43,866 nt of DNA, from NCBI GenBank assembly GCA_029100405.1, contig JAQXPG010000045.1, forward strand, positions 1-43,866, given 5' to 3'. The DNA comes from Lachnospiraceae bacterium (lineage in GTDB: Bacteria; Bacillota; Clostridia; Lachnospirales; Lachnospiraceae). Shown piece by piece: positions 7,931 to 15,908 of the stretch (the first letter of the stretch is position 1; each line of letters opens with the position of its first letter). Position numbers and translations under genes: made by a program. The notes beneath the pieces were generated by a model. The model ran no database searches. It worked only from the letters and a program-made list of their open reading frames with translations, and was not told the DNA's origin.

Positions 7931-7967
7931 AAAAAGAAGGCGCCATCCCAACCTGGAATGGCGCCTT
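7931..7967 (-). terminator. Intrinsic terminator-like hairpin in the leader of the amino-acid operon
   Basis: On the minus strand a 10-bp perfect stem (AAGGCGCCAT paired with ATGGCGCCTT, 7937-7946 and 7958-7967), extended inward by a few pairs, is followed by CTTTTTG. It lies about 30 bases downstream of the predicted transcription start and about 80 bases ahead of the first gene. It is therefore either a premature terminator (attenuation) or the end of a short RNA. No known riboswitch aptamer was recognised in the short stretch before it. Confidence 0.72.
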
Positions 7968-7998
7968 TGCCTTGATGTTCTTTCCTATACTCTGAACC

Positions 7999-8013
7999 CT
8001 GGCATTATACCAG
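7999..8013 (-). promoter_or_regulatory. Extended -10 promoter with overlapping dyad, head of the amino-acid operon
   Basis: On the minus strand TGGTATAAT gives an extended -10 (TATAAT at 8004-8009); no good -35 is seen at the usual distance. The -10 is the centre of a 15-base dyad, CTGG-N7-CCAG (7999-8013), which could be an operator. Transcription would start near 7997 and run left into the terminator-like hairpin and then the operon. Confidence 0.6.
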
Positions 8014-8060
8014 AGTCAACCTATATCTTTCATTTTCTTGTTTTCTGATATTTATTTTAG

Positions 8061-8113
8061 CGAACATATTTTCAGAATATATGTTTGTCTTCTTTCAGAC
8101 ACTATGGTAAACT
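8061..8113 (+). promoter_or_regulatory. lexA promoter with two LexA boxes
   Basis: Two LexA-like boxes lie nearly end to end: CGAACATATTTTCA (8061-8074) and AGAATATATGTTTG (8074-8087). They precede or overlap a plausible promoter with TTGTCT at 8085-8090, a 17-base spacer and TAAACT at 8108-8113. The arrangement predicts autorepression of lexA. Confidence 0.75.
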
Positions 8114-8143
8114 GAAATAAATATAGAAAAATGGAGGCCAATC

Positions 8144-8758
8144 ATGGCATACGGAAAAATTACGGAAAAGCAGCAGGAGATCTTAGACTTCTTAAAAAAT
8201 GAGATCCTCAGCAAGGGATATCCGCCCTCTGTGCGGGAGATCTGTGAAGCCGTACATCTGAAATCCACCTCTTCTGTCTTTTCTCATCTGGAAAAATTGG
8301 AAAAAAACGGCTATATCCGCCGCGATCCGACAAAACCACGTGCCATCGAGATCATCGATGACAATTTTAATCTGACGAGACGGGAAGTCGTCAATGTTCC
8401 TTTGGTCGGACAGGTGGCCGCAGGCCAGCCCATCCTTGCAACGCAAAATATCGAGAATTACTTCCCGATCCCGACAGAGTTTATGCCAAATCAGCAGTCT
8501 TTTTTGCTTCGTGTCCGGGGAGAATCCATGATCAATGTCGGCATCTTTGACGGAGATCTGATTCTCGTAAAAAAGCAGCCCACTTGTGAAAATGGAGATA
8601 TTGTAGTTGCTCTGGTGGAGGATTCCGCAACAGTCAAGCGTTTCTATCGCGAGAAGGACCATATCCGTTTACAGCCGGAAAATGACAACATGGATCCCAT
8701 TATCGTAGCGGACTGCCAGATCATCGGCAAAGTCTTCGGTGTCTTTCGATTCTTTTAA
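8144..8758 (+). CDS. lexA: LexA repressor, SOS regulator
   Basis: A 204-residue LexA. The N-terminal winged helix (about residues 1-70) binds SOS boxes. The C-terminal S24 peptidase domain carries the self-cleavage site Ala93-Gly94, the nucleophile Ser128 (RGESM) and the general base Lys165 (ATVKR). RecA filaments stimulate self-cleavage and derepress the regulon. The start has a GGAGG site. Two LexA boxes sit in its own promoter. The LysM gene at the left edge has the same kind of boxes, so the two form a local SOS unit, although about 7.8 kb of amino-acid genes separates them. Length and catalytic residues are normal. Confidence 0.97.
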   Translation: MAYGKITEKQQEILDFLKNEILSKGYPPSVREICEAVHLKSTSSVFSHLEKLEKNGYIRRDPTKPRAIEIIDDNFNLTRREVVNVPLVGQVAAGQPILATQNIENYFPIPTEFMPNQQSFLLRVRGESMINVGIFDGDLILVKKQPTCENGDIVVALVEDSATVKRFYREKDHIRLQPENDNMDPIIVADCQIIGKVFGVFRFF

Positions 8759-8790
8759 AAGAGCTCTCTTTTAAAAGAACTCTCTTTTAA
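8755..8790. terminator. Repeated weak hairpin between convergent lexA and rsfS
   Basis: CTCTCTTTTAA occurs twice (8764-8774 and 8780-8790). With the intervening AAAAGAG runs it forms small AT-rich stems (for example TTAAAAGAG with CTCTTTTAA, 8755-8763 and 8766-8774). It could act as a weak two-way terminator. The first arm includes the lexA stop and the second the rsfS stop. Confidence 0.4.
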
Positions 8791-9140
8791 CAAGTCACTT
8801 CTTTTCCATCTCTCCAGATCCGGTCCAAATCGTAGAAGAGACGGTCTTCTTTTGAGAAAATATGGACAATAATATTGCCATAATCCATAAGGATCCAGGA
8901 GGAAGCCCGATTCCCTTCTACCGATTTCTGATGATGGCCGTTTTGATACATCACCTCATCGACAGCATCTTCCATGGCTTGAAGCTGATTGGCATTACTG
9001 CCGCTTGCAATGACAAAATAATCTCCGATCGTTGTGATCTCACGGATATCCAGAATGCGGATATCTTCTGCCTTCTTATCTTCGAGGGCAGCACGGATCC
9101 TCTTTAAAAGGTCCAGGTCTTCTTTTAATATTTCACTCAT
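8787..9140 (-). CDS. rsfS: Ribosomal silencing factor RsfS
   Basis: A 117-residue protein of the Iojap/RsfS family, with the family hallmarks DIREITTIGDYFVIASG (about residues 29-45) and the SWILMDYGNIIVHIF segment (about 80-94). RsfS binds ribosomal protein L14 on the 50S subunit and blocks subunit joining when nutrients are scarce. AGGAG precedes the ATG. It is the last gene of the L21-to-RsfS operon and follows yqeK by 25 bases, the gene order common in Firmicutes. Length is typical. Confidence 0.95.
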   Translation of the reverse strand: MSEILKEDLDLLKRIRAALEDKKAEDIRILDIREITTIGDYFVIASGSNANQLQAMEDAVDEVMYQNGHHQKSVEGNRASSWILMDYGNIIVHIFSKEDRLFYDLDRIWRDGKEVTC

Positions 9141-9165
9141 ACTCTTCTCCTATTCTTCCACAGCA

Positions 9166-9741
9166 TCATTGGATCTTGCTGTAGAACTCATAAGTTGCTT
9201 CGGTCGTCCGGTCGATATTCTGGCCCCGCTCTTTGAGATAATCCAAGGTATCTTTCAGGATCTTAGCACAGGTCTGATCCAGATCCTCGAAAGCCATGCG
9301 GCGAATCTCGGTCAGATTCTTCGCCTTATCCCTTCCCGGCTCAATATAATCAGAAATAAAGACGATCTTATCCAAAAGACTCATATTGGGCATACCGGTC
9401 GTATGAACCAGAATGGCATGCAGGACCTCCGGGTCCGTCACCCCATAACGCTCCTTGGCATAGAGAGCGCCCACCTTGGCATGGAGAAGCTGGGGCGATT
9501 TTCTCTCCGCTTCCGTCACCGGAATATCATGCTCCATACAGATTTTCAAAAGATTCCCCGCCGACTCGTACTTGGCGCAATCATGGAGAAGGCCAGCAAG
9601 AAGTGCTTTCTCCATAGGATACTGATAGTGCATAGAAAGAGCCGCAGCCGTATACATGACACCCATGGTATGCTGATAACGGGAAGGCTTCAGCCTCTTT
9701 TTTAAGTCATTTTCTATTTCCGTAATAGTCATTTTCTTCAC
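9166..9741 (-). CDS. yqeK: HD-domain phosphohydrolase YqeK, Ap4A hydrolase type
   Basis: A 191-residue HD-superfamily protein with the metal-binding H...HD signature: RYQHTMGV near residue 18 and LLHDCAKYES near 51-60. YqeK proteins hydrolyse diadenosine tetraphosphate symmetrically and lie beside nadD in most Firmicutes. The longest frame begins with GTG at 9741, one base past the nadD stop. An ATG three codons in (9730-9732) is an alternative; neither has a strong ribosome binding site, and translation is probably coupled to nadD. No missing residue is seen. Confidence 0.9.
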   Translation of the reverse strand: MKKMTITEIENDLKKRLKPSRYQHTMGVMYTAAALSMHYQYPMEKALLAGLLHDCAKYESAGNLLKICMEHDIPVTEAERKSPQLLHAKVGALYAKERYGVTDPEVLHAILVHTTGMPNMSLLDKIVFISDYIEPGRDKAKNLTEIRRMAFEDLDQTCAKILKDTLDYLKERGQNIDRTTEATYEFYSKIQ

Positions 9742-9742
9742 T

Positions 9743-10441
9743 TCATAAAAATAATCGATGATCCAGGATATAGGTCAGTTCTTCCGGTGAAAGATAAACC
9801 GAAGCGGCATAGGCTTTTAAGGCCATAGGATCCTGAAGCAGGCCTTTTCTCTCATCCCCTGTAAGTGAGTGTAAGCGCGAACGAATCTCGGAAGATGAGG
9901 CTCCCAGAGGCTCCATAGGAAGGAGAAGAAAGTCCTGATCATATTTCTTTGCCATAGCTCTGCATTTTTCTTCCAAAGGAAGCGAATTAAAATCCGGATC
10001 TTCATTTTCGGATTGATCGGTCTGTTTTCCATCCGTCAGGGGCCGGCCGACCACAGCGATTTTCGCATGCCTTGTGATGATTTCCGGATGCCGCCAGTGG
10101 TCAAAATAATTCAATGAATCCTCTCCCATGATGAAATAGAATTGAACATCAGGATGGGAAAGATCCAGTTCCGTCATCGTCTGATAGGAATAGGAAAATG
10201 CAGACCGGCGACATTCCAGGTCCTTTAATACCAGGCCCGGTTCGCGAAAGATCAGAAGGCGGATCAATTGCAGCCGATCCTCAGTCGAAATCTCATCCGA
10301 GACCTTCTTATAGGGAGGCTTTCCATTTGGAAGGATCCAGACCTGATCCAGAGAAAGCCCTGATCTTGCAGCTTTTGCCATCCTAAGATGTCCCTGATGC
10401 ATGGGCAGAAAACTACCGCCCAGGATGCCGATTTTTCTCAT
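9743..10441 (-). CDS. nadD: Nicotinate-nucleotide adenylyltransferase NadD
   Basis: A 232-residue nucleotidyltransferase that joins nicotinate mononucleotide with ATP to give NaAD in NAD synthesis. The GGSFLPMHQGH motif (about residues 9-19) and the SSSEIRSR motif (about 180-188) mark the active site. It is a little longer than usual (190-210), owing to a hydrophilic insert around residues 133-150 rich in Asp, Glu and Asn. AAAGGA precedes the ATG. It lies between yhbY and yqeK in a conserved operon. Confidence 0.94.
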   Translation of the reverse strand: MRKIGILGGSFLPMHQGHLRMAKAARSGLSLDQVWILPNGKPPYKKVSDEISTEDRLQLIRLLIFREPGLVLKDLECRRSAFSYSYQTMTELDLSHPDVQFYFIMGEDSLNYFDHWRHPEIITRHAKIAVVGRPLTDGKQTDQSENEDPDFNSLPLEEKCRAMAKKYDQDFLLLPMEPLGASSSEIRSRLHSLTGDERKGLLQDPMALKAYAASVYLSPEELTYILDHRLFL

Positions 10442-10517
10442 GGATTCCTTTCTTTTGCCCTTCCCCTATAACCTTTCTTCGTCTCTGGCCTTCCCTATGA
10501 CCGCCTTAGGACCTTCC

Positions 10518-10805
10518 TTATTCCGGAAGTACGATCTTCGGTTTCTTTGCCTTCTTGTAAAGAACAATCTTTCGGCCAATGACACGAACAATCTGGGATC
10601 TCGTCCGTTCTGCCAGCATTTCGCCCAGATCTTTCGGATCGTCCGCACAGTTCTTCAGGACGGAGACTTTCACCAGTTCTCTGGCCTCTAAAGCTTCCGA
10701 AACAGCGGCAACCACTTCCGGAGTCAGGCTGCTTTTGCCAATCTGGAAGATTGCCTGTTCCTTAGCGGCAAGACCGGATAAATACGATCTCTGTTTATTA
10801 TTCAT
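10518..10805 (-). CDS. yhbY: YhbY-family RNA-binding protein (CRM domain), ribosome assembly
   Basis: A 95-residue CRM-domain protein. The N-terminal QRSYLSGLA and IGKSSLT segments and the GRKIVLYK ending are typical of YhbY, which binds pre-50S particles. The GxxG-type RNA-binding loop is replaced by RSQIVRVIGRK in the usual position. GGAGAA precedes the ATG. It is 23 bases downstream of obgE and 76 bases upstream of nadD, the conserved Firmicutes order, and is probably co-transcribed with both. Confidence 0.92.
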   Translation of the reverse strand: MNNKQRSYLSGLAAKEQAIFQIGKSSLTPEVVAAVSEALEARELVKVSVLKNCADDPKDLGEMLAERTRSQIVRVIGRKIVLYKKAKKPKIVLPE

Positions 10806-10828
10806 AGGTTCTCCATTCTTATTTCAGA

Positions 10829-12115
10829 TTATGATTTGAAGTATTCAAAAGCCATATTTCCAACCCAGACGGTGTCACCTTCTTCGCAGCCCTGATCTTC
10901 CAGCATCTTATTGATGCCATTCTCATGCAGGAATTTCTGGAAAAAGATAAAGCCCTTCTCCGAATCCAGATTCGTATAACCAAGCATCTTGTCGATCTTT
11001 GTTCCTTCTACGACAAAGCTGTTATCCGGCTTCCGATAAACCGAAAGACTTCCTTCGGACAGATCTGCATGATCCGGATCCACTTCCGATGCATAGACCA
11101 TGGGCTCTCTCGGGAACTGATCCAGCTCCTTTTTCATTGCAAAGAGAAGTTCTTTCAAACCCCGGCCGCTGACTGCGGAAATCGCAAAGACCGGATAGCC
11201 TTCTTCCTTAAATGCTTCCTTTACTTTTTCTATGACTTCATCTTTCTGATCCGGAATCAGATCCATTTTATTCAAGGCAATGATCTGTGGTTTTTTTAAG
11301 AGATCACCGTCATACTTACCCAGTTCTTCATTGATAGCCTTGATATCTGCGATCGGATCCCTTCCCTCGGCAGAAGCTCCATCGACCAGATGAACCAGGA
11401 TCTTGGTTCTCTGGATATGCTTCAGAAACTCGTGGCCCAGACCGATTCCATCTGCAGCGCCCTCGATCAGTCCCGGAATATCTGCAATGACGAATTCCGG
11501 AATATTAGGATAATTCACTACACCAAGAATGGGATTCAGTGTTGTGAAGTGGTAATTTGCGATCTTCGGCTGCGCATTGGTCACATGAGAAAGAAATGTG
11601 GATTTGCCGACATTGGGAAATCCGATCAGACCGACATCTGCAATCACCTTTAATTCGAAGATCACTTCGATGGAACGGGCAGGTCCGCCCGGCTTGGCAT
11701 ACTTCGGAGCCTGCATGGTCGAAGTAGCGAAATGCTGGTTTCCAAGACCACCGACACCTCCGGTCAAAATCGTATATCTCTTCCGATCGCCGGACATATC
11801 CATAATGACTTTCCCGGTCTCTGCCTCACGAATGACAGTACCCTCCGGTACTGTCAGGATCAGATCCTGTCCCTTTTTCCCGTGGCAGTTTTTCTTACCG
11901 CCTTCTTCTCCATTCTGAGCAGACAATTTATGCACATGGCGATAATCGCTTAAGGTATTTAAGGCGGTGTCTGTTACAATAATGACATCTCCGCCCTTTC
12001 CGCCGTCACCGCCATCCGGACCGCCGTCCGGTACATATTTCTCTCGGCGGAAAGAAACATGGCCATTACCGCCCTTTCCGGAACAGAGAATGACCCTGGC
12101 TTTATCAGCAAACAT
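10829..12115 (-). CDS. obgE: GTPase ObgE/CgtA, 50S assembly and stress control
   Basis: A 428-residue Obg GTPase in three parts. They are the glycine-rich Obg domain (about residues 1-158, with GGDGGKGGDV), the G domain (about 159-335, P-loop GFPNVGKST, switch region DIPGLIEGA, NKMD specificity motif) and the C-terminal OCT domain found in Gram-positives (about 350-428). It acts in large-subunit assembly and growth control. I chose the ATG at 12113-12115, which has AAAGGA 8 bases upstream and the family-typical MFADKA start. The longer open frame is unsupported and would cross the terminator. It follows the terminator after rpmA by about 30 bases, so its expression depends on read-through or an unseen promoter. 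Confidence 0.96.
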   Translation of the reverse strand: MFADKARVILCSGKGGNGHVSFRREKYVPDGGPDGGDGGKGGDVIIVTDTALNTLSDYRHVHKLSAQNGEEGGKKNCHGKKGQDLILTVPEGTVIREAETGKVIMDMSGDRKRYTILTGGVGGLGNQHFATSTMQAPKYAKPGGPARSIEVIFELKVIADVGLIGFPNVGKSTFLSHVTNAQPKIANYHFTTLNPILGVVNYPNIPEFVIADIPGLIEGAADGIGLGHEFLKHIQRTKILVHLVDGASAEGRDPIADIKAINEELGKYDGDLLKKPQIIALNKMDLIPDQKDEVIEKVKEAFKEEGYPVFAISAVSGRGLKELLFAMKKELDQFPREPMVYASEVDPDHADLSEGSLSVYRKPDNSFVVEGTKIDKMLGYTNLDSEKGFIFFQKFLHENGINKMLEDQGCEEGDTVWVGNMAFEYFKS

Positions 12116-12146
12116 AGATATCCTTTCTAACTCCTCTGAGATCTCG

Positions 12147-12181
12147 AAAAAAAGCCCGACTGATCCGTGATCAGCCGGGCC
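12147..12181 (-). terminator. Intrinsic terminator between rpmA and obgE
   Basis: On the minus strand a GC-rich stem (GCCCGGCTGATC with GATCAGTCGGGC and a three-base loop) is followed by seven T. It sits 18 bases after the rpmA stop and would separate the ribosomal-protein part of the operon from obgE. Confidence 0.9.
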
Positions 12182-12198
12182 CATTCAGAAAACCAGTA

Positions 12199-12489
12199 TT
12201 AGTTCTCAGAAGCTGCAGGGTATACAGAAGCAACCTTCTTATCCTTACCCTTACGCTCGAAACGAAGAATACCATCGCTGGTTGCAAAAAGGGTATCATC
12301 TCCACCCTTCATGACATTCTGACCCGGATGAATCCTGGTTCCGCGCTGACGATAAATGATATTGCCGGCCTTTACGAACTGGCCGTCTGCTCTCTTGGCA
12401 CCAAGACGCTTGGACTCAGAATCACGTCCGTTCTTGGTGGAACCCATTCCCTTCTTATGAGCGAAAAACTGAAGGTTTAAATTCAACAT
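12199..12489 (-). CDS. rpmA: Ribosomal protein bL27 with cleavable N-terminal extension
   Basis: A 96-residue L27. The mature N-terminus normally starts AHKKG; here it is preceded by MLNLNLQFF, the nine-residue Firmicutes extension that protease Prp removes (cleavage between F9 and A10). The rest ([15 protein letters not shown]) is canonical and reaches the peptidyl-transferase centre of the 50S. AGGAGG precedes the ATG. It overlaps the end of prp by 7 bases, so protease and substrate are translated together. Confidence 0.97.
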   Translation of the reverse strand: MLNLNLQFFAHKKGMGSTKNGRDSESKRLGAKRADGQFVKAGNIIYRQRGTRIHPGQNVMKGGDDTLFATSDGILRFERKGKDKKVASVYPAASEN

Positions 12490-12818
12490 TGTTCTACCTC
12501 CTGAATCGTAAGATTCAAATAACGTTTGCCATAATTGTCTTCGATCGATTGCAAGCCTAAAATCATGGACTCTATTAAAATAACTCCCTCATGCGATAGA
12601 TCCCGGTCGAAAGTCACCCGGATATAACCGCCTTCCGGATCATTTTCATTCTGAAAAGAATCTTTACTAATGACTTCCAGACTGTTGATCGTGTTAATTA
12701 CAAGAACGCTGACTGCGGCACAGACAATGTCTTTGCCGAAACTGTCAAACAAAGCATGCCCCTCGCAGCAGATGCCCTTATATTTTCCATGACTTTTATC
12801 GACTCTTACTCGGATCAT
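12483..12818 (-). CDS. prp: Ribosomal-processing cysteine protease Prp
   Basis: A 111-residue protein of the Prp (formerly YsxB/DUF464) family, which trims the N-terminal extension of L27. The catalytic dyad is visible as His in EGHA (about residue 21) and Cys in DIVCAAVS (about residue 33). The gene lies between rplU and rpmA as in Firmicutes and Fusobacteria. The ribosome binding site is weak (GAAGAA), so expression may depend on coupling with rplU, which ends 13 bases upstream. Confidence 0.94.
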   Translation of the reverse strand: MIRVRVDKSHGKYKGICCEGHALFDSFGKDIVCAAVSVLVINTINSLEVISKDSFQNENDPEGGYIRVTFDRDLSHEGVILIESMILGLQSIEDNYGKRYLNLTIQEVEQC

Positions 12819-12831
12819 TTCTTCACACGGA

Positions 12832-13140
12832 TTAAGCGTTGATCTTCTCGATCTTCACCTGAGTGAAAGCCTGTCTGTGACCGTTCTTCTTATGATAGCC
12901 GGTCTTTGGCTTATACTTGTAAACGATGACCTTCTTGGCCTTACCGTTACGAAGTACAGAACCTTCTACAGTGGCACCGGAAACAACCGGATTGCCGACC
13001 TTCATCTCATCTCCGCCGACAAGAAGAACCTGGTCGAAATTGACCTTCTGACCTTCTTCAACATTCAGCTTCTCAACGTTAATGATATCACCTTCAGAAA
13101 CCTTGTACTGCTTGCCACCAGTCTGAATCACTGCGTACAT
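12832..13140 (-). CDS. rplU: Ribosomal protein bL21
   Basis: A 102-residue L21 with the family start [18 protein letters not shown] and the C-terminal [18 protein letters not shown]-binding motif. It binds 23S rRNA in the 50S subunit. AGGAGG lies 7 bases ahead of the ATG. It is the first gene of the rplU-prp-rpmA unit and is preceded by a consensus promoter and a structured leader. Length is normal. Confidence 0.97.
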   Translation of the reverse strand: MYAVIQTGGKQYKVSEGDIINVEKLNVEEGQKVNFDQVLLVGGDEMKVGNPVVSGATVEGSVLRNGKAKKVIVYKYKPKTGYHKKNGHRQAFTQVKIEKINA

Positions 13141-13220
13141 TGTGGCACCTCCTAAATTCTTTCTCGCTGGATATGGCGCTGTCCGTTATGGGCAGACTTC
13201 TAACCTCTCCAAGCGGCATA
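13141..13220 (-). ncRNA. Probable L21 leader RNA (autoregulatory mRNA leader)
   Basis: Between the promoter and rplU lies a leader of about 80 bases containing CCGCTTGGAGAGGTTAGAAG and AACGGACAGCGCC segments. From memory these resemble the L21 leader family found upstream of rplU in Firmicutes, where L21 binding is thought to repress its own mRNA. GCCGCTT can pair with parts of the GCGCC arm. The family match was not run as a covariance search. Confidence 0.55.
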
Positions 13221-13227
13221 CTCCAGT

Positions 13228-13256
13228 ATATTATCATGTAAATTCAATAAAGTCAA
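13228..13256 (-). promoter_or_regulatory. Consensus promoter of the rplU operon
   Basis: On the minus strand TTGACT (13251-13256) and TAATAT (13228-13233) are separated by exactly 17 bases. It lies about 90 bases upstream of rplU. Confidence 0.85.
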
Positions 13257-13274
13257 CTGACTTATCCGGATCTG

Positions 13275-15908
13275 TTAGTAAAAGGTCTGCCAGGCCACTA
13301 AAACAATGATAGAAATCAAGAACAGGACCACACCGGGATTCACATAGACCGTTCGAAAAATCTGTCCCTTGGGAAGCTCTCTTTCCTGTAAGCTGAAGCG
13401 AAGGGAAGCAGCTTCCTTTAAAAGGACCACAAAGCCCAGGACCGCCAGTCCATAATAAGTGATCATATAAATCAAAAAAGCCGAAGGAAGTTCTGTCATT
13501 TCTTTTGTTGAAAGGCTGTCAAGACCGCCCAGGAGATATGGAACCAAAACACTGCTGAGGAAATTCACTGCCATGTGTATCGAGATCGAATAGGACAATC
13601 TGCCGGTCTTCTCATAGATGGTTCCAAATACCAGGCCCAGCCCAAAGGCGTAGAAGATCTGGTTGAAATTCCCATGAAAGAGGCCAAAGGCAAGAGCGGA
13701 AAAGAAAATTGCCGTCTTCTCTCCATAGCATCTCGTCCGATCGATCAGGATCTTTCGAAAAATCACTTCTTCCAGGATCGGGGCAAGGATCACAAGAAAG
13801 AGAATTCTGACCCAGACCGGGCCGATCGATGACATCGTCATAACGATCGGGGGCTTCTCATGAATTCCAAAAGGCAAGGTCACAAGGTGAAGGACAAGCT
13901 GACCGACCAATGCGCCTAAGACCAGAACAAAGGCAGTAATAGGTATGGCAGCTAAGAACTTTCCAATTCCAAGTGATCTTTTATCCGGTGCTTCTGCTTT
14001 TTCCTTTCGGATCAATAGAAGTCCGACGGGAAAACCGATCAAATATTCCGGCAGCATGGATAAGAACCATGCAGACAACTCGTTGTTCAAAAGTGCCGGT
14101 GCAAGTTTCTTACAAACAGTTCCGACAAGAAGCTGTGCCAGAACCGTGACCGTGATCATAAGAAAGAGGCCAAGGCCGATCCGGGAAAATGTCTTTCGAA
14201 CCTTTTTCAGGTCATACGGATAGGATTCCATTGTCGGTTTCGCCAATCGGACTTTTCGGTCTTCCATAACCAGTGGTGTCACAGCAAAGAAGATCGCTGA
14301 GATCGTAAGGTTCAAAAGAAAGCATACGATCAGGCCCTCCATCAGATGATCATTGACCAATCCAAGGACAAGAACAACAAGATCCGGCATCATGCCAAAG
14401 TAAATAAAAACGATCTGCACCAGCTGCCTTACGGTCTTGTCAATCGACCGGGGAATCGAAGCGTCCAGGAAAGTACTGACCAAGGTGGCATAGAGATCGG
14501 TCGACAGCAAAAGTCCCATACCGATGAGAAGCAATAAAGGATCGGGCCAAAAGAGGATCCCAATCAAGATCATAGCCGGCAAAAGGTCCAGAAAACTGTC
14601 CACTGTTCCGGCCAGAAGGGAGAAAAAGAGCTTTTTCCACGGACTTTCCGGAATCAGCTGATAGAAAGCCATCCTGGTATCTTGGCCCAGAGGATTGCCG
14701 AGAGACCGCCAGAAAACCAGAAGTGTCAGGATCAGAAGGGCAGCTATGGTCCCATTCCGATTCCATTGTGCATGGATCAGATAGCCTCCAATACCAGCCG
14801 CCGCCAGATAGGTCAGGCTGGTTTTGGTTACGATGCCATGTCCTCTGCCCTGAAATCTTAAATACATCTCCTTAAAGAAGAAGACGGAGGCACCAAAGCC
14901 GTGTCGGATACCCTTTCTCTCGCGATCCGCTTGGGAACGCTTCTTCTTCCTCTTCACGGCAAGCCCATCTCTGGATTCCTGCATTTTTTCCATCTTTTCT
15001 GCCAGCTGATCCGTCTTTTCCATGGCAGATTCGTAGAAATCCGCCTTCATATGATAGATCAAAACAAGGAATCCTGCCGTAGCAAGGATGGAAAGCAAGA
15101 CGAAAAGCGCAGCCATTCGGATATTTCCTGTCATGCTGGAAAGCATTGCACCCTTCAGCCAGCCGTAGATCGGGAACCAGTTACTTCCTCTGCCATTCAG
15201 GATCTGATCAAAGGATGCAGCAACAGAGATTCCCTTTCTCTTGGAAGAAAGACAGACCAGTCCCACCAGAACAACTGCCAGAGCAAGTACCCCGGGGCGA
15301 AGGTTTCGTTTTACCATTGGTCTATCTTCTGTAAATAAATAGAGGGCGACCTGCAGAAGTTTTGCCAAAGTAAAAACCAGAATCCAGGAAAGAATAAAAA
15401 GAGAGCTTCCGATCACACCGGCTTTCACTATTGGTAGGGTCGGAAGAATGAAAAAAGCCAGATAGATCACGAAGAATACCGATAAACCCATACGGGCAAA
15501 GAGCCTGAAGATCAGAACCGACTGGGGCTTAAGAGGAGAAGAAAATAAGAGGCTGACATCCGCAGGAAGAAAAATGGTTACGCCGTCCACCTGAAAAATG
15601 TAATAGATAATAATAACAAGAATCGCTGCAGACATAGCGAGACGGACAAGCTCTGCCTTTTCCATTCCTGCAGCATCCATAACATGTTCGAAAGCATCAC
15701 TTGGTTTCTGATTCTGATCGTCTTCTTCCGAAACAGTCTCCTCTGTCACTTCCTGATTTTGTAATTTATCAGCAGCCGTTCCGCCAAGGAAGCCGATCGC
15801 TCCGCCCAAAATGGCGCAAACCAGAATAAAGAGAATGACCCAGCTTCGAAACAGTCTCCGAATCTGATTGATCAGAGTATGAATTGCATAGTAACCGAAT
15901 AGTCTCAT
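13275..15908 (-). CDS. ABC exporter membrane subunit fused to a CPBP-family intramembrane protease domain
   Basis: An 877-residue polytopic protein. The N-terminal part (about residues 1-560) has many membrane segments and a soluble Lys/Arg-rich loop (about 290-340), and resembles putative ABC-exporter permeases. The C-terminal part is a CPBP (CAAX protease and bacteriocin-processing) domain with EEVIFR (713-718), FH at 744-745 and HMAVN (778-782), the usual metal-binding motifs. CPBP enzymes cleave within membranes or serve in peptide export and immunity. Its start overlaps the ATPase stop (ATGA), so the pair forms one transporter. The cargo is unknown; a self-produced peptide, lipid or sodium ion are all possible. 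The catalytic motifs look intact. Confidence 0.8.
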   Translation of the reverse strand: MRLFGYYAIHTLINQIRRLFRSWVILFILVCAILGGAIGFLGGTAADKLQNQEVTEETVSEEDDQNQKPSDAFEHVMDAAGMEKAELVRLAMSAAILVIIIYYIFQVDGVTIFLPADVSLLFSSPLKPQSVLIFRLFARMGLSVFFVIYLAFFILPTLPIVKAGVIGSSLFILSWILVFTLAKLLQVALYLFTEDRPMVKRNLRPGVLALAVVLVGLVCLSSKRKGISVAASFDQILNGRGSNWFPIYGWLKGAMLSSMTGNIRMAALFVLLSILATAGFLVLIYHMKADFYESAMEKTDQLAEKMEKMQESRDGLAVKRKKKRSQADRERKGIRHGFGASVFFFKEMYLRFQGRGHGIVTKTSLTYLAAAGIGGYLIHAQWNRNGTIAALLILTLLVFWRSLGNPLGQDTRMAFYQLIPESPWKKLFFSLLAGTVDSFLDLLPAMILIGILFWPDPLLLLIGMGLLLSTDLYATLVSTFLDASIPRSIDKTVRQLVQIVFIYFGMMPDLVVLVLGLVNDHLMEGLIVCFLLNLTISAIFFAVTPLVMEDRKVRLAKPTMESYPYDLKKVRKTFSRIGLGLFLMITVTVLAQLLVGTVCKKLAPALLNNELSAWFLSMLPEYLIGFPVGLLLIRKEKAEAPDKRSLGIGKFLAAIPITAFVLVLGALVGQLVLHLVTLPFGIHEKPPIVMTMSSIGPVWVRILFLVILAPILEEVIFRKILIDRTRCYGEKTAIFFSALAFGLFHGNFNQIFYAFGLGLVFGTIYEKTGRLSYSISIHMAVNFLSSVLVPYLLGGLDSLSTKEMTELPSAFLIYMITYYGLAVLGFVVLLKEAASLRFSLQERELPKGQIFRTVYVNPGVVLFLISIIVLVAWQTFY

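Noticed and set aside
7931..7998. Known riboswitch (for example glycine, preQ1 or guanidine) in the operon leader
   Set aside because: Only about 30 bases lie between the predicted start and the terminator stem, and none of the conserved core sequences I know is present.
12116..12184. N-terminal extension of ObgE by 23 codons
   Set aside because: The extension is translated through the rpmA terminator, has no ribosome binding site, and the family starts at the MFADKA methionine.
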